This document shows, piece by piece, positions 1 to 12,609 of a stretch of 64,000 nt of DNA. Under the pieces are notes generated by a model. It did not search any database. It had not been told where the DNA came from and worked only from the letters and a program-made list of their open reading frames with translations. Every line of letters starts with the position of its first letter. Position 1 is the first letter of the stretch. Source of the stretch: Mortierella alpina (Eukaryota; Mortierellomycota; Mortierellomycetes; Mortierellales; Mortierellaceae); assembly GCA_029449245.1 (NCBI GenBank), contig JANATF010000002.1, positions 3,038,001 to 3,102,000 of the forward strand. Direction: 5' to 3'. Both the position numbers and the translations under genes were made by a program.

Positions 1-1933
1 AGTCGGCAAAGACTGAGACAGCTCCCAGAACAGCACCACCAAAGGCAGCAGCGGTGGGGATGACGCGCTTCAGCTCCTTGTACATCGAGGCATCACGGTG
101 ACCAGCCATGACCATGTTCTGATCCTTCAGCTGCTTGGCGACATCGCGCGCAGATGAGCCAGAGACTTCGATCCAAGTCTTGGACAAAAGAGCGCATGCC
201 GTCAGCATGAAGGTGACATAGACAACGGTGTGAATGGGATCCAGGAGAGCCTCAGAGATACTATGAGGGGGTGAGATGTAATAAGCTAAACCGCCCGAGG
301 CAATCATCTGGTTGGTACCTTGGTATGGAGTCCAGGTGCCGAAAATGCGGACAAGGATGTTCTCGGGGAAGCGGTTGAAGACCATCTGCGAGATCATGAA
401 CATGTTGGAGGTCAAGGCGGACTGCAGCATGATGGGCATGTTAGACGTGTAGAACAACTTGATGGGGTAGTTGCCACGCTGGCCGCGGAAGCGAGAGGAC
501 TTGACAGGCAGCTCGACGCGGAAACCCTGGAGGTAGATGACAATGCCAAAGACGAGGATGGTGGCGAGGAGGTTCATGACGTTGGGCAAATTCTGGCGGT
601 AGAAAGCCTCCTTCAAGGCGCGAGATTTGTTGGATCGGGTGAAGAGGAGGTGGAAGAGGGCAATCAAGGCACCCTCGAACTCGGGGCCATTGCCAAAGTT
701 GTAGGTAGTGGGGCTCAGGGCCTTCCAGAGAATGGTCTCGCAAACGTTGGTGGCGATGAAGAGTGAGATACCCGAACCCAAGCCGTAGCCCTTCTGCAAG
801 AGCTCATCCAGCAAGACGACAATGACACCGGCAACAACCAGCTGGAGGATGAGGAGCAAGCAGATACCGGCCCCGAGATCCGAGGGTCTTCCGTACAATC
901 CGTTCATGACCGAGACAGTAGCCTGGCCAAAAGCGATCAAGACAGCAAACAATTTCTGGGCACCGTTGAAAAGCGAGCGATCCTCCTTGAGGCTGTAGTC
1001 GACTTCGATCAGGTTGGCACCAGCCAAGAGCTGCATGAACATGCCGGAGGTGACAATGGGGGTGATACCGAGCTCCATCAACGTTCCTCTGTTGGAGGCG
1101 AGGATAGCACGCATCCAGTACAGTGGATCAGAAGAGTCTGAGGACATGATTCCGTACAGAGGGACCTGGGAGCAGACCAAGAAGATGAAGAGGGTGACGG
1201 CAGTCCAGAGCACCTTCTGCCTGAATGGGATCTGTGTGGTTCAAGGAGTCAACAGACGCAGAGAGTCAGAAAAAAAAAGGAGTTAGCTTCATTCTCTGAA
1301 ATCACCAAATGAATCCTCGCCAGTCTGCCCACAAGCGCAATACGAAAGCGATGATCGCCTCCGAAGGAATAGCTACTTGATACATCCGACTGATCCACGC
1401 CCAGCATCAATCTGCTGACGGAGCACCGTACCTTTCGTTCTGGGGCGGCAATCTCTGGCAAAACAGCCATGAAAGGCCTGATCAAGTGCAAGAAGCGGAC
1501 TAGACGGGTCGAGATTGTCAAGAAGGAAGGGGAAGTCAGTATTAGGCAGGCGGGTTTAGCATGACGCTGGGGCGAGCTCAGCGCAGAGTGCACGAAAACG
1601 AGAGAACGCTTTGGATCAGATGAATCTGATCACTAAATCCTGCACATCCATAATTCTTCCACGCCCGAACGTTCATTGTCGACAGCGATCGTCTACCAAG
1701 CACCTCCTGTCAACAAAAACTGCAGCAGAGAGTGGCAAAGACAGAAAGTAAAAGTCCAGAGAGACCCATAGCTCATTGTCTATGAAGATTAGGTGGAGTT
1801 GAGCCTGTCCTGGGTGAGTTTTCCTGATCATCTAATCCAGCTCGTGCATTCCCGTGGCAGTCTCGTCCTAGGCAAACCGCTGCTTTCGGTGGAGAGAGGC
1901 GACACCGAGTCCAGACAACTTACAGCCAGCCAT
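1..1933 (-). CDS. SEC61: Sec61 alpha subunit of the ER protein translocon (3' end cut off)
   Basis: Pore-forming subunit of the ER translocon, a ten-helix membrane protein that passes nascent secretory and membrane proteins. Exons read 1924-1933, 1432-1499 and 1231 down to the window edge; phases join cleanly. The start exon is only 10 nt (Met-Ala-Gly + one base) and splices to give [20 protein letters not shown], the conserved Sec61 N-terminus, then PERK and a plug-type region. Exon 3 is open to base 1 and ends in SVFAD, the conserved stretch before the last helix, so about 436 residues are present and roughly 40 are missing beyond the window. Family assignment is by recognised conserved segments throughout. 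It is divergent from the zinc transporter at 3099. Confidence 0.95.
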
Positions 1934-3098
1934 GCTGAGGGTGATGAGGTTTAGGGTTAGGGAAAGGAAAAGGAGTAAGAGGAGTGAGGGTGGTGAGGGA
2001 GTGATGGAGAAAGGAGAAAAAGTAAAAAAGAGGCGGCGACCGGACAATAAACGCGCTCATCACTGCTTCTGACCAATCAGATTGAGCCACTGCCAATTTC
2101 ATAAGCCAGCTGCTGTGGGTCTGTTGGAACAAAGGTCGCCAGCACTAGACCATAGCATAGTGCAACATGGCGTGTTCTTTTTCACTTCCAGCATCGATGT
2201 GTGGCGCCTCTTATTCTCATGATTGCATCGTGGCATTGGCGCACACATCATAGCGAAGGTGCGGTACACCCTAACGACTGACTCTGTGCATCTCATCAGA
2301 GCTGGTAACTGGTACGCGTTCTATAGAATCCTAGGCCATTCCTGTAGTCGTTCCTCCGATCCACCCTGGCGTAATGAGTTCAACTCAGGATGTATGGCTG
2401 CTTCGCTACTGGTTAAGGCGTACGTATACAATGGACTTGCCTCCTAAAATTACTTGACGTACTACGATTGCTGCGCTCCTTTTTGCCAGTGACACTTCAA
2501 GCTGGTTGCTCTGATGGACATTCTAGAAGGAACCTGGAGCTGTCAAACGGAAGCTGTTGCGGCATTTTCTCTCGTTGACAGATGCGAGTGCGGCATTTAT
2601 TGAATCGCCGCCCACGTCAACATGCGCGAATTCCCTTTTGACAGGCGAATGGAGTGGGTGCAAACAAACCAACCTTATTTTTGACATTCTCTTTGTAGCG
2701 AATTGCTGGGACGAACATATGACTTATTCACTGCTCTCTCGCGCTGTTGTGCCCCGTTCATTCGCGGGAGGAAAGCAAAAAAAAAAAAAGTGGGCAAGGT
2801 TTCCTTTCAAAGGCACGTCTTCTGTCAACGGCTGATTGTACTGGTGTCCTCGCTTTTGGGGGTCAAAGGACAATTCCTTTTAAAAACAAGACTGTTGCTC
2901 GCTCGACTCCTCTTTCTCATTACTCCTTTGCCAGCAACAGCTCAAAACATAGACTAGCCCTACGCTCTCACACTCACATTTCCCTAATCTCTCTCATTTG
3001 CGTCTTCCTCTTCGCCGAATGTCGAGCTGCACATTTCTATAATCTTCACTCCATTCCTTTTTAAAAAAAATCTTCAGTGCGAACGTAGGTAGCAAAAA
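1934..3098. other. Divergent intergenic region, SEC61 / zinc transporter
   Basis: About 1.16 kb between two divergent starts, so it must hold both promoters. The part next to SEC61 (1950-2040) is purine-rich on the plus strand; an A-run lies at 2777-2789. Short open frames here have no recognisable domain and I call no gene. Confidence 0.6.
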
Positions 3099-5182
3099 AT
3101 GCCACTCTTCACCCGATCTGGGAGAATTATCTTTCTCTTAGCACTCAACATCATCATGTTCTTGGCCGAGATCATCGTCGGCTACAAGACAGGATCTTTG
3201 GCACTTATAGCGGATGCGTTCCATATGCTGTCCGATGTTCTTGCTCAAGTCATTGCTCTCTACGCCATCCGGGTATGCACACATTCTCTTTTTGGGGTGA
3301 TCCTTTGTGGATCTGGGGGAGCCATATCTAACCACATTTCTGTCCGTTTCATATACCATGCTGTTAGCTGGCCGCAAAGACAGAGTGGAAGCCACATCTA
3401 TCCTACGGCTGGCAGCGTGCGGAGCTTCTTGGAGCCCTGTATAACGGTATCTTTCTCTTGGCCCTCTGCTTTTCAATCCTGCTGGATGCAATTGAACGCT
3501 TCTTCAAGCCAGAAGGTATGTTTTTAGCGTTGCATCCCCTCGTGCTCAATGTTTTCTTGAAAGCCTCCCCCCACCCCTCTCCTCGCACGCTTTGCATGCC
3601 TCAAGGCCTTGTCCTTTCCCATTCACCCCTTGGTGCTCTCGTAACTGTTAGATATCGAGGATCCAAAGCTGGTCTTGATTGTAGGTAGCATTGGCCTCGC
3701 CTGCAATCTCCTGGGGCTGGTTCTGTTTCACGATCACGCTGGCCATGGTCACAGCCATGGCGGGCATAGCCATAGCCATAGCCATAGCCATGGACACAGC
3801 CACGGCAAGACCACCAAGACTGCAGAAAAGCAAGGTGCTTTGCCCAGCTCTGCCGCTGCCACAACCACAGCCACTACCGCACATGCTTCTGACTCTGGAA
3901 ATATTTCCAAGCACACCATGGAAGACGAGGATGGGTCTGAAATGGCAGTAGCACGGCGTCCAAGCCTGCGGTACCAATCCTCACTCGAAAGAATCTCCCC
4001 TCTGAAGGAGGCCAACCTGCAGAATCTTCAACAAGCCGCCCTAGATGTCCAAATGCATATCGAGAAGGAGGAATTCCATGAACGTGAAGACAGGCAACGC
4101 TCGTCATCGTTCATTGGCTTCAAGACCTGCCGCCCCGACGATGTCGCCGTGAACATGGGGGACGAACCCAGTCGCCACGCTCATGATCCACTCCACCACA
4201 AGGAGCATGAAGGCCACGAGCACCATAGCCACGAGCACGATCATGACCACGCTAACGAGGACAAGAAGGGGAAGAAGCCATCAGGCGAGGACCTCAACAT
4301 GCGGGGCATCTTCCTGCATGTTCTAGGCGACGCGCTGGGATCAGTAGGCGTAATCTTTACTGCTCTGTTCCTCTGGCTGACCGACTTCTCCTGGCGATTC
4401 TATATGGACCCTGTCATCAGGTGAGTCGCGCTAAAGGCACAAAACATTTTTTAGTGTACTTCCCCTTTACTACACGGTGCACTGACCCTGTTGACACCCC
4501 TGGACTCCTGACTCGTAGTTTGTTCATCACTGCCATTATCGTCCACTCTGCGTTACCACTGGTCCGCTCGGCTTCATTTATCTTGCTACAGGGTGTGCCC
4601 GTTGGTGTCGAGATTGAAGAGATTCGCGATGAGATTAAGGCCATCCCTGATGTCATTTCGATTCACGACTTGCACATTTGGCAACTGACCAACATCAAAA
4701 TGGTTGCCTCGCTCCACGTCCTTGTCACCAACCAAGAGGCATTCGAGAGGGTTTCCAAGGCAGTCAAGGTCATCATGCATCAAGCCGGTGTCCACTCTAC
4801 CACTATTCAACCGGAATTTCCTGGCATGCATCCATACCTCTCGCAGGGTGCGGACGGCCTGAGGCTACGAAAAGTCTTGTCTGAGGATGAGGCCCGCATC
4901 CTCATTGCCAAACGCGACTTGAGCAGCCGCGCCACCTCGATCGGTGCTCTGAGCGATGATTTTGGTCATACTGCTTCGTCGGCCCAGGGTATACCCCATA
5001 TCGATAGCACCTCCCCTGCTGCAGTTGCTGCAACTGCTAACGCTGCCACCACCGCAGGTGGTCTGATTCTGACACCTGAACAAGAGCGAGCTGCTGAAGA
5101 GTCCAATTGCACGCTCCTATGTGTCGATGGCGACCAGGCCTGCGATGTGGGCAGCTGCTGCACCCTCCCTGTGAAGAGATAG
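3099..5182 (+). CDS. CDF-family zinc transporter (Zrc1/Cot1/ZnT type)
   Basis: Membrane antiporter that moves Zn2+ out of the cytosol, in fungi usually into the vacuole or ER. Exons 3099-3272, 3368-3515, 3652-4420, 4519-5182 give 584 residues. Helices 1-2 carry the metal-site motif HMLSD (about residue 47), helix 5 carries HVLGDALGS, so both His/Asp pairs of the tetrahedral zinc site are present. Between helices 4 and 5 is a very long cytosolic loop with a repeated His-Ser/His-Gly stretch and a second His/Asp/Glu-rich cluster near 4180-4260. A C-terminal cytosolic CDF domain follows (VEIEEIRDEIKAIPDVISIH region). The extreme C-terminus adds Cys-rich residues ending VGSCC. Exact subcellular site cannot be read from sequence. 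Confidence 0.93.
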
Positions 5183-5297
5183 AGCCTTGACGCCGCACAT
5201 TTCTACTCGTGTGCGCGCTACAATCGATATCCTAATACGAGGCCTACTGCGAGAAAAGAGCTTTCTCGTTGCTTGAACAAAACTCCATTCTAATTGA

Positions 5298-5303
5298 AAT
5301 AAA
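5298..5303 (+). promoter_or_regulatory. Poly(A) signal of the zinc transporter gene
   Basis: AATAAA 116 nt after the stop codon, just before the convergent DnaJ gene ends at 5329. Confidence 0.5.
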
Positions 5304-5328
5304 AGGACCCCAGTATATTACTTAAAGA

Positions 5329-6617
5329 CTAATTGAGCAGCTTCTTGAGCCCGTCCTTTTGCGTAGCAGTGAGTTGTGCAGGGAGTTTGACATCAAATTT
5401 GACAATCAAGTCTCCCTTCTGTCCAGGCTTTTTTGAAATCGGCATTCCCTCACCTGGGAACTTTTCCTCCTGCTCAGGTTGAATCACTCGAGAGCCGCTG
5501 GCAGAGACAGGAAGTGTTTTTCCGTCAAGCGTCTTAATTGTCTTGCTGAAACCTGTAAGCGCTTCTAGCAAAGTGAGCTCCAGATGTACGATAAGGTCGT
5601 CTCCTCGTCGAGTGAACACTGGGTGTGGCTTCTCCTCCACTGTGAACACAATATCTTGGATAGCACCGTTCGGATACTCGTCTCCTTCCCGCGGGAACCG
5701 GATCTTGGTTCCGGCCTTCCATCCAGGCTTGACTTCAATCGTAAGGATCTTGTCTGTGGTTCGTGAACCTCCATCCCCGACCTTGCGTGTGACCTTCAGG
5801 CGTTTGGTCACCCCTTTTGCCAGTTCCTCCAACGAGACTGCCAGAGGCCGCTCCAATGCTGGGGGCTTCTCTGGTGCTGATTGCTGACGTGGATGTTGAG
5901 CGCGGCCCCGACCTCCCATACCTCCCGTACCGCCCATGCCTCCCATGCCTCCCATTCCTGGGATGCCACCCATTCCTCCCGTCCCGCTTTTCGTACCGGC
6001 ACCACCAAATCCTCTCATATCATCATCGTCATCTCCCATGCCACCAGCCCCACCACCGCCACCAAAGGACGCAAAGAACTGTCTAAAGATGTCTTCAGCA
6101 TCTGTAGGATGGAATCCGCCTCCGCCCATCCCTCCTGATCCTCCTGGTGCGCCTGTCGAAAATGAGAAAGTGCGGCCACCGCCCGGAAATCCTCCGAATC
6201 CTCCCCCTCCTCCAGGAAATCCTTCTGGTCCGCCAGGGCCTCCTGGAGCGCCTCTGCCTCCTTTGAGCCCTTCCTCACCATACTGGTCAAAGATTGCCCT
6301 CTTGTTCTTATCACTCAAGACTTCGTATGCCTCCGAGATATCGTGAAACTTTTTCTGGGCGTCTGCGGATGCATTCTATGGACATGGTAGGGTTTTGTTA
6401 AGATATGGCAGAGTGATAGTAGAGCCGAGAGAGAGAGAGAGAGAGGGAGAGAGGGAGAGAGAGAAAAGGACAAGAAATGGCCACAAGGATAAAAGGGAGT
6501 TACAAAAAGTACCTTGTCTGGATGGTACTTGAGCGCAAGCTTGCGATACGCTTTTTTAATCTGGTTGTCATCAGCGTCCTTGGACACACCCAGGATGGCG
6601 TAGTAATCGGCGCCCAT
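5329..6617 (-). CDS. Class II (type B) DnaJ / Hsp40 co-chaperone, Sis1/DNAJB1-like
   Basis: Co-chaperone that delivers clients to cytosolic Hsp70 and stimulates its ATPase. Exons 6513-6617 and 5329-6375 give 383 residues. The J domain (residues 1-70) has the HPD triad at 32-34, split from the rest by a 137-base intron just after YHPDK. Residues about 75-185 are a long Gly/Phe then Gly/Met-rich linker with many GGMGG-type repeats. There is no CxxCxGxG zinc finger, which separates it from class I (Ydj1). The C-terminal part (200-383) has the two beta-barrel client domains ([10 protein letters not shown] start, GDLIV near the end). The intron contains a GA microsatellite. Confident family call; the exact paralogue name is not certain. 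Confidence 0.95.
6426..6472. repeat. GA-type microsatellite inside the DnaJ intron
   Basis: Mostly (GA)n with a few GG interruptions on the plus strand, that is (CT)n in the transcribed strand, so it lies in the pyrimidine tract of the intron. Confidence 0.85.
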
Positions 6618-7135
6618 AGCTATGGTGTCTGGCTGAAGAGGGTCAGGATGAGTGCAAAGGTACGACGATACGGGAAGCGGCAGACAAGCAAGAGAAGAGC
6701 GGAGAGGTGGAGCGAAGAGAGTCAAGAGAGAGAGAGAGAGAGAGAGCGAAAGTGAGTGTGTGGACAACGACAGATTTTTTCATGAGGTTTCAAACGGACT
6801 GTCACGAGTGGGAGGCGCGTCGAGGGACAGCCTCGCAGAGGTGCAGGGGCCCCAGCAGGGAGGGTGGTTTATGCGCATGCAGGCGGTCCTACTCTTGAAT
6901 ATTCTGGGGACCCGCTAGCTGGTAGCAGCGACAGCTACGTAGAACCAACTCCTCGCGGGCCGTTGGGGAACGTGAGGAAAAAAGGCGTATGTCAAGACAC
7001 GCGTACACACGCGATACCGTATCACAGTAAAAAAAAGTCCATCAGCCACCCTCTGTATTTTTTTTTGCTCTCTCCTCAGCTTTGTTCTCCCTCCTTGACC
7101 ACCACCCTTCCACCCTCCCACCTACGTCCAACGAG
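6618..7135. other. Divergent intergenic region, DnaJ / PARN, with a second GA microsatellite
   Basis: About 518 bases with both promoters. A second (GA)n run lies at 6729-6748, giving a CT-rich DnaJ leader. T-rich sequence at 7060-7068 precedes a CT-rich PARN leader. No gene recognised. Confidence 0.6.
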
Positions 7136-10067
7136 ATGGAGATTCTGAAGGAGAACTTCGAGGCAAGTCTGCCGCTGCTGCAGAAGGCTATTGCTGAGTG
7201 CGACTTTGTGGCCATGGACACGGAAATGACCGGTAACTTGTCGCAAACACCGCAGAGAACCTCTCCACTGTATAGTGTATGCGTGAAGTGTCGAGACTGA
7301 CGAATCCTTTCCATGTGAACAGGTCTTTCCGCTCCCATCAACAACTACAAACCGCAGGACAGTCTGGCTACACGCTATTCAAAGGTCACCCACAGTGCTT
7401 CTAGCTTTCTCGTCGTCCAGTTGGGCATTTGCACATTCACCTGGTCAGACGAGATTGGAGGATTCGAAGCTAGGCCTTTCAACTTTCCTTGCTTCCCCTC
7501 CAGCGCTGACGAGGCAAAGGCAGGAGAGCGGTTCTTTCAGTGCCAGAGTACCAGTCTCGAGTTCTTGATAACCAACGGATTCGACTTCAACAAATGGATC
7601 CGCCATGGCATTCCTTACCTCACGCATCCTGAGGAGGAAGCTTACATCATCCGCAAGACAGAAAAGGAGGCGCACAACGCCACCGCGTCGGACACCTCCA
7701 ACAACATCCCAGTGGATGATCGCAACAGGGAATTTATCGAATCAACCATGTAAGAACATACTCCTTCAGCTCCGTCTCTTGTGAATGCTGGTTTTGGAAA
7801 ATGACAATTGCGTCTGGACGTTTGCTGATTCTTCATTGAATCCTTGAATATCGGCACGACAGAGCCAAGATCCAGGAATGGCTCCAGTCCTCAGAGGAGG
7901 AAGCACTCACCATCCCAGCCAACAACAGTTTCTTCCGAAGACTCGTCTACCAGATCGTCAGGACCGACTTTAATGACGATCTTGCGGTCACATCCAATGC
8001 ACAGGCTCGTACAATGACTCTTAAGCGCATGACGGATGAAATCCGACTGCAAAAGGAACAAGCCAGGATCCCAAAACCACCCATGCTCAACCTCCGCCGT
8101 GTTCTGGATATGATCGCCGATGCGAAGAAGCCTTTGATCGGCCACAACTGTTTCTTGGACCTTATGCAAATTTCGCAGCAGTTTCTTTGGGACCTGCCTT
8201 GCGAGCTGGAAGAGTGGAAGCGTTTGCTTAACCGAGAATGGGATACGTATGTGGTTTTCGGTGATAGCTCCTGGAACTTCTGCTTGAACAGGAATTGAGG
8301 GCTAATTTCTTGCTTCAATTCCTACTTACGCCAATTAGGATCATCGATACCAAACACCTTGCTTCTCATCCGTTAGTCGCGCCTCTCTTGAATGATGGCA
8401 CAGGGCTGGAAAGCGTCTCAAAGTGTGTACAAAAAGCGCCATTCGCCACCGTGGGACCGAGGATTGGTATGCAGACGCCGTACCACGTGATCTTGGATGA
8501 ACGCGTTTGCTCAAAAGACTTGGAGAACTGATCATTGCACCAACTTTATTGTCGTCTTAGTGATGGCTAGCGACTTTAACCGTTATCAGGCGGATGCATC
8601 AGCCATCGCGGCTGCGACGCAGGATGAGACCACCACAACCACGGAAAAGAGTGCTAGCAAAGAGAACGTCAAGGATGAGACAAAATACCATGAGGCGGGT
8701 TACGATGCCTACATTACTGGTCAAGCATTCCTCCGATTTGCAGGCTATATTTTAAAGAAGCGCGCAAACTTAGCGGAGGACGAGGACGAGGAGCATACCA
8801 GGAAGAAGAGAAAGGTTCAGGATGGAGAAAGCGAGGGCTCATTGGACAGTACGCCCCTTTCGATCTCGGAAAGCGATACTATGCGGGACAGCCAGGCAGC
8901 GGAGGAGGAAGCAGAGGAAGGTGAAGTACCAGAAACTCTAATGGAAAGGAACGCGCTCCTGGAGAAGAGAAAGCGCATCATCTTAGACAATCCAACCAGC
9001 GACATGAAGGAGACGGATGAACTCAAGAGTTACTACAACCTGCTATATATGATGCGATCAGACATATCCATCATGAACCTGCTGGGCTCTGATGAGGAGC
9101 CCGCAGAGCGGCCTTGGAGTTTCTATCTCAGAAACATCCCGTCGTCATTCCAGACCTCGACCTTGTTCCATCTCTTTGCGCCATTTAACCCACACCGCTT
9201 CAATTGGGTCGATGACACCTCTGCATGGATTCAGTTAAGCCGCTACGCCCCCGCTGTCAATGGAGAGGAGGCCTCACGAGAGCCGTTTGAGATCAAGCAG
9301 CTGCCCTCTGGAGCCCTTGGTGAAGAGTATGTCTCGCCATTCTGCGTAGGCGATGACGAAATAGCCGTGAAGGGACGGGAAGCAGGAGTAGTCATGGAGG
9401 CTGCGGACATTGAGATTGTGGCCTGGAAGACATGGTATGATGAAAGGGAGGCCCTTGCACGCTCTTCTCGCGAGACGGCCAGGCAGCAACAGCAACAGCT
9501 GCAGGAGCAGTCCAGCAGCGTTCGATTTCAAAAGCGGCCTTTCCGAGGGCCTGGCCAAGGCACTGGAGCGCTTGGAGGGATAGGAGCATCAACGCCACAA
9601 GGTAATTAGCACAATGTTGAATATCTGAGACATGAGGAAAGCAAAAGACATGAGGACAAACGCGGCCATCTTTAGTTTGCATGCTGGGTGCTGCATACGT
9701 GATCGTTGAGTTGTGCCCAGTGCGTGCGTTCCAGTTGGCACGGAGGATAACGGAGGCGCAGGCTCAGCTTCCCTTTCATGCAATGATGCGCGGGACCACA
9801 GGGGTGTCCTCTTTTTTTGCAAAGATGCCGTGTCGGAGAACACATCCCGGTACACTGACGCTTCTTAATATTTTCTGGCGTTTTACAGTTTCAAATGGGT
9901 CTGCTGCCACCTCGGCAATGCCTGGTGTCGATCGGCCGACGGTGAAGACCATCCCTCCACAGGACGATGCAAGCACAACGCCATCAGCCGTCCCCACGGC
10001 CCCTGAGGCTATTGCCGGTAGCAAGAGGAAGTTTGACGAGGATGAGATCGAGAGGCAGCATCGATAG
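7136..10067 (+). CDS. PARN: Poly(A)-specific ribonuclease PARN (DEDDh deadenylase)
   Basis: Removes poly(A) tails from mRNA and matures some non-coding RNAs. Exons 7136-7232, 7323-7749, 7863-8246, 8339-8466, 8561-9601, 9889-10067 give 751 residues, phases consistent. Catalytic residues are visible: D28 and E30 in AMDTEMTG, an Asp in IGHNCFLDLMQI (about 274), and HEAGYDAYITG (His about 389, Asp about 394), the DEDDh set. After the nuclease fold comes an acidic/basic linker, then a segment WSFYLRNIPSSF...HRFNWVDDTSAWIQL that fits the RRM-like domain of PARN. The tail is Gln-rich and ends with a short acidic/basic segment SKRKFDEDE. PARN is absent from budding yeast but common in early-diverging fungi (family knowledge). 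Confidence 0.95.
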
Positions 10068-10764
10068 ACACAGTATGCGGCGCGCAAATTGTCTTGATAA
10101 AGTGGTACAGGAGTCTACTGAGGGCATTGAAGTACCTCTGGCTGGTAGAAATACAAACACTGTGTCTTGGACTGCAGGCACGATCCTTTGCGAGACATGC
10201 GCAGAGTCCTAAAAGGAATGGGCTATTCAGAAGGCGTGAGCAGGAAGAGGCAAACCGAAAAGCTTCTAATCTCGATGGAAAAGGAAAACCTTTCGACCAA
10301 AAGAAGAAGCGGGCTGTGGGTGCATATGAAAAAAGAGACGGCGAAAGATCTTGGCTCAGAATGTGTGGGCGCGAGGCGTCTTCAGTCTGCGGTTCGTGTG
10401 AGGGATAGTAACCCCGACTCACGTCGGTCTCTGTGTCAAGTCGACTTTGTTCATGAGACAAGTTCCTGCCTATATCCGCGCTCTCGCCTCAGGCTTACTC
10501 TCACCTCTTTTCTCTCTCTCGTCTCTCCTCTTCGTTACACCCTCTTACCCTTCCCTGCTCATACCACTTGACCCCACTCACTCTGCACCATTGCGACATT
10601 ATCTCCTCACCTTGCTCATTCTCTCCTCACCTTGCTCATTCTCTCCATTCACCTTTTTGAATTCACGGCTCGTGCCTAATACAGTTTTGTCGCCCTCAGC
10701 TTCAACAAACCTCCGTACACAAGCAACATTCCAAAAATCGGCGTGTTGAAGGCCCAACCACGAA
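10068..10764 (+). other. Intergenic, CT-rich leader of the hydroxylase gene
   Basis: About 700 bases. From 10480 on the plus strand is strongly CT-rich, and an 18-21 base direct duplication containing TCTCCTCACCTTGCTCAT occurs at about 10602-10642. Nothing else is recognised. Confidence 0.5.
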
Positions 10765-12130
10765 ATGGCCCTAACAGTGCAAGCACCACTGCTGCCCTTC
10801 ATCTCGGATCAGTCGCTGGCGCTGATACTCCCAGTCATCATCTATTGGATATACTCGTTGTTGTTCCACTGGGTATCCGCCAAAGAGTTACCATGGCTTG
10901 AGAAATACCGCATTCACGATAAAGAAGTGGAGACGAGGAATAAGGTCTCACTGTCAGAGGTTATCAGGGCTGTTATCATCCAACAGCTTCTTCAGGTAGT
11001 GCAGTAGTGCACTCACGCAGTGGTGGACAGGATGTTTTTCTTTTCTACTCTTGAGTCTGATTGCTCATATCACGTCGCGCTTGCTTGATAGACGGCTCTC
11101 GGGTTCATGGTGGTTCTTGCAGACGATTCCGAAGTCACCTTTGACGACGAGCTCGCTCAGAACCGGTATCAACAGTGGATTGCCATCTTTCTGTCGCCTG
11201 TGCTCACCGAGGCTACCATCCAGCACATGGCGTATGTCTCCTATCATTACCTCGAATCGCTAGCGCGCTTCTTTGTGGCGATGACTGTCCTAGATACGTG
11301 GCAGTATTTTCTTCACCGCCTTTTCCACGCCGTGCCATTCCTTTACAAACATTTTCATTCTCGCCATCATCGCCTCTACGTGACCTACCCCATTGGCGCA
11401 CTCTATAACCATCCATTCGAGGGCTTTATGATGGACAGCGTGGGGGCTAGTATCGCGTTCTTGATATCAGGCATGGGTAACCGAGGTGCTCTCGTGTTCT
11501 TTTCCATCTCCACCCTCAAGACTGTGGACGACCACTGCGGATATAACCTGCCATTCAACCCACTGCAGCAGCTTTTCAGCAACAACGCCGACTAGTAAGT
11601 AGAGACACTGTGTAATTGTGTAATGGAACGGCACGTTTGGCTGGATTCTATCGACTGATCCATCCCTTCAAAGTCATGATATCCACCATCAGATCTTTGG
11701 CCTGAAAAGCAACTTTTCTCAGCCTTTTGGCACATTCTGGGACTACGTCCTGGGCACCTATATGTCGCGCGGGGAGGCCAATGAGATTATCATAAGGAAT
11801 AAGCAGCGCAAAGACGCCAGGACGTCCACTTGTATCGCAATGGCGGGTTTAGATGGCCGGGCCACGCAATATGAGCTGAAAGGGAGTAATAATACGACTC
11901 TATCCCAGACACGGTTCGTCGACTCTGTCTACAGCAAAGACGAGGAGCGTCATATCAGCGGTAATAACAGTGGGAACGACAGTCATGACGATCAGGCTCC
12001 ACTAGAGAAAACACAGCAAGGGAGCGTGGATCACCGGGAGTCTAGTGCCGATGAGAGGAAGCGCATGGCCGCGCGTGCCCGAATTGATAATGGTGTGGTC
12101 TCGGGCAAGGGACAGGGTAAGGCGCTGTAG
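10765..12130 (+). CDS. Sphinganine C4-hydroxylase-like fatty acid hydroxylase (Sur2 family)
   Basis: Di-iron ER membrane enzyme; in fungi Sur2 adds the C4 hydroxyl that turns dihydrosphingosine into phytosphingosine. Exons 10765-10995, 11092-11594, 11674-12130 give 396 residues. The N-terminus has one or two hydrophobic helices. The fatty-acid-hydroxylase histidine boxes are present: HRLFH after LDTWQYFL, HSRHH in the next line, a lone H-P in LYNHPFEG, DDHCGYN, and YHDIHHQ at the start of exon 3. After the catalytic part there is about 110 residues of Ser/Asn/Asp-rich, probably disordered tail, longer than I expect for the yeast protein. Poly(A) signal AATAAA at 12211-12216. Hydroxylation position is inferred from family similarity only. 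Confidence 0.9.
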
Positions 12131-12469
12131 GTAGGCGATGGGATCTGACGCAACTGACATGCGGTGTACCCTTTCCCAGAATACAAAACTGTAATTGTAG
12201 CTCACTTTGCAATAAACAAAGTTGTCATCGAAGTGCCCACCTTGAAATGATGATGCCAGTGGCCTGTGCGGTTCGTCATCGTACCGTGGAAAGAGGTGCA
12301 CGAAACAAAACTTTATTCAGCTTACACAAAACATCTTCGTGTGCAGTGAGGGCACACAGAGATGCAGAGGTGCAGCAGACAGAGAAGTATCCAGTTCATC
12401 ATCATGACAAACAAGCAGGGCTAAGCGGCAGTGATGATGCAGTTTGGATCAGGTGGCAAGTGTAGCCGC

Positions 12470-12477
12470 TATAAAAG
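12470..12477 (+). promoter_or_regulatory. TATA box of the small basic protein gene
   Basis: TATAAAAG 133 nt before the ATG at 12610, followed by a C/T-rich leader. It is one of the few clear TATA boxes in the window. The rest of 12131-12609 holds the hydroxylase 3' end and nothing else recognised. Confidence 0.6.
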
Positions 12478-12609
12478 TCGGCTCTTCTTCCCAACCACCT
12501 TTCTTCAACCCCACGAATTTGACCCTACTTACCAACCTACCAATAGCAGCCTTTAAACTTTCAAGCACCCAGAACCCACTCCACACCTCACCAGCGCATC
12601 TCACCCAGC

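Noticed and set aside
5936-6346. Pro-rich plus-strand frame
   Set aside because: It is the antisense of the Gly-rich linker of the DnaJ gene.
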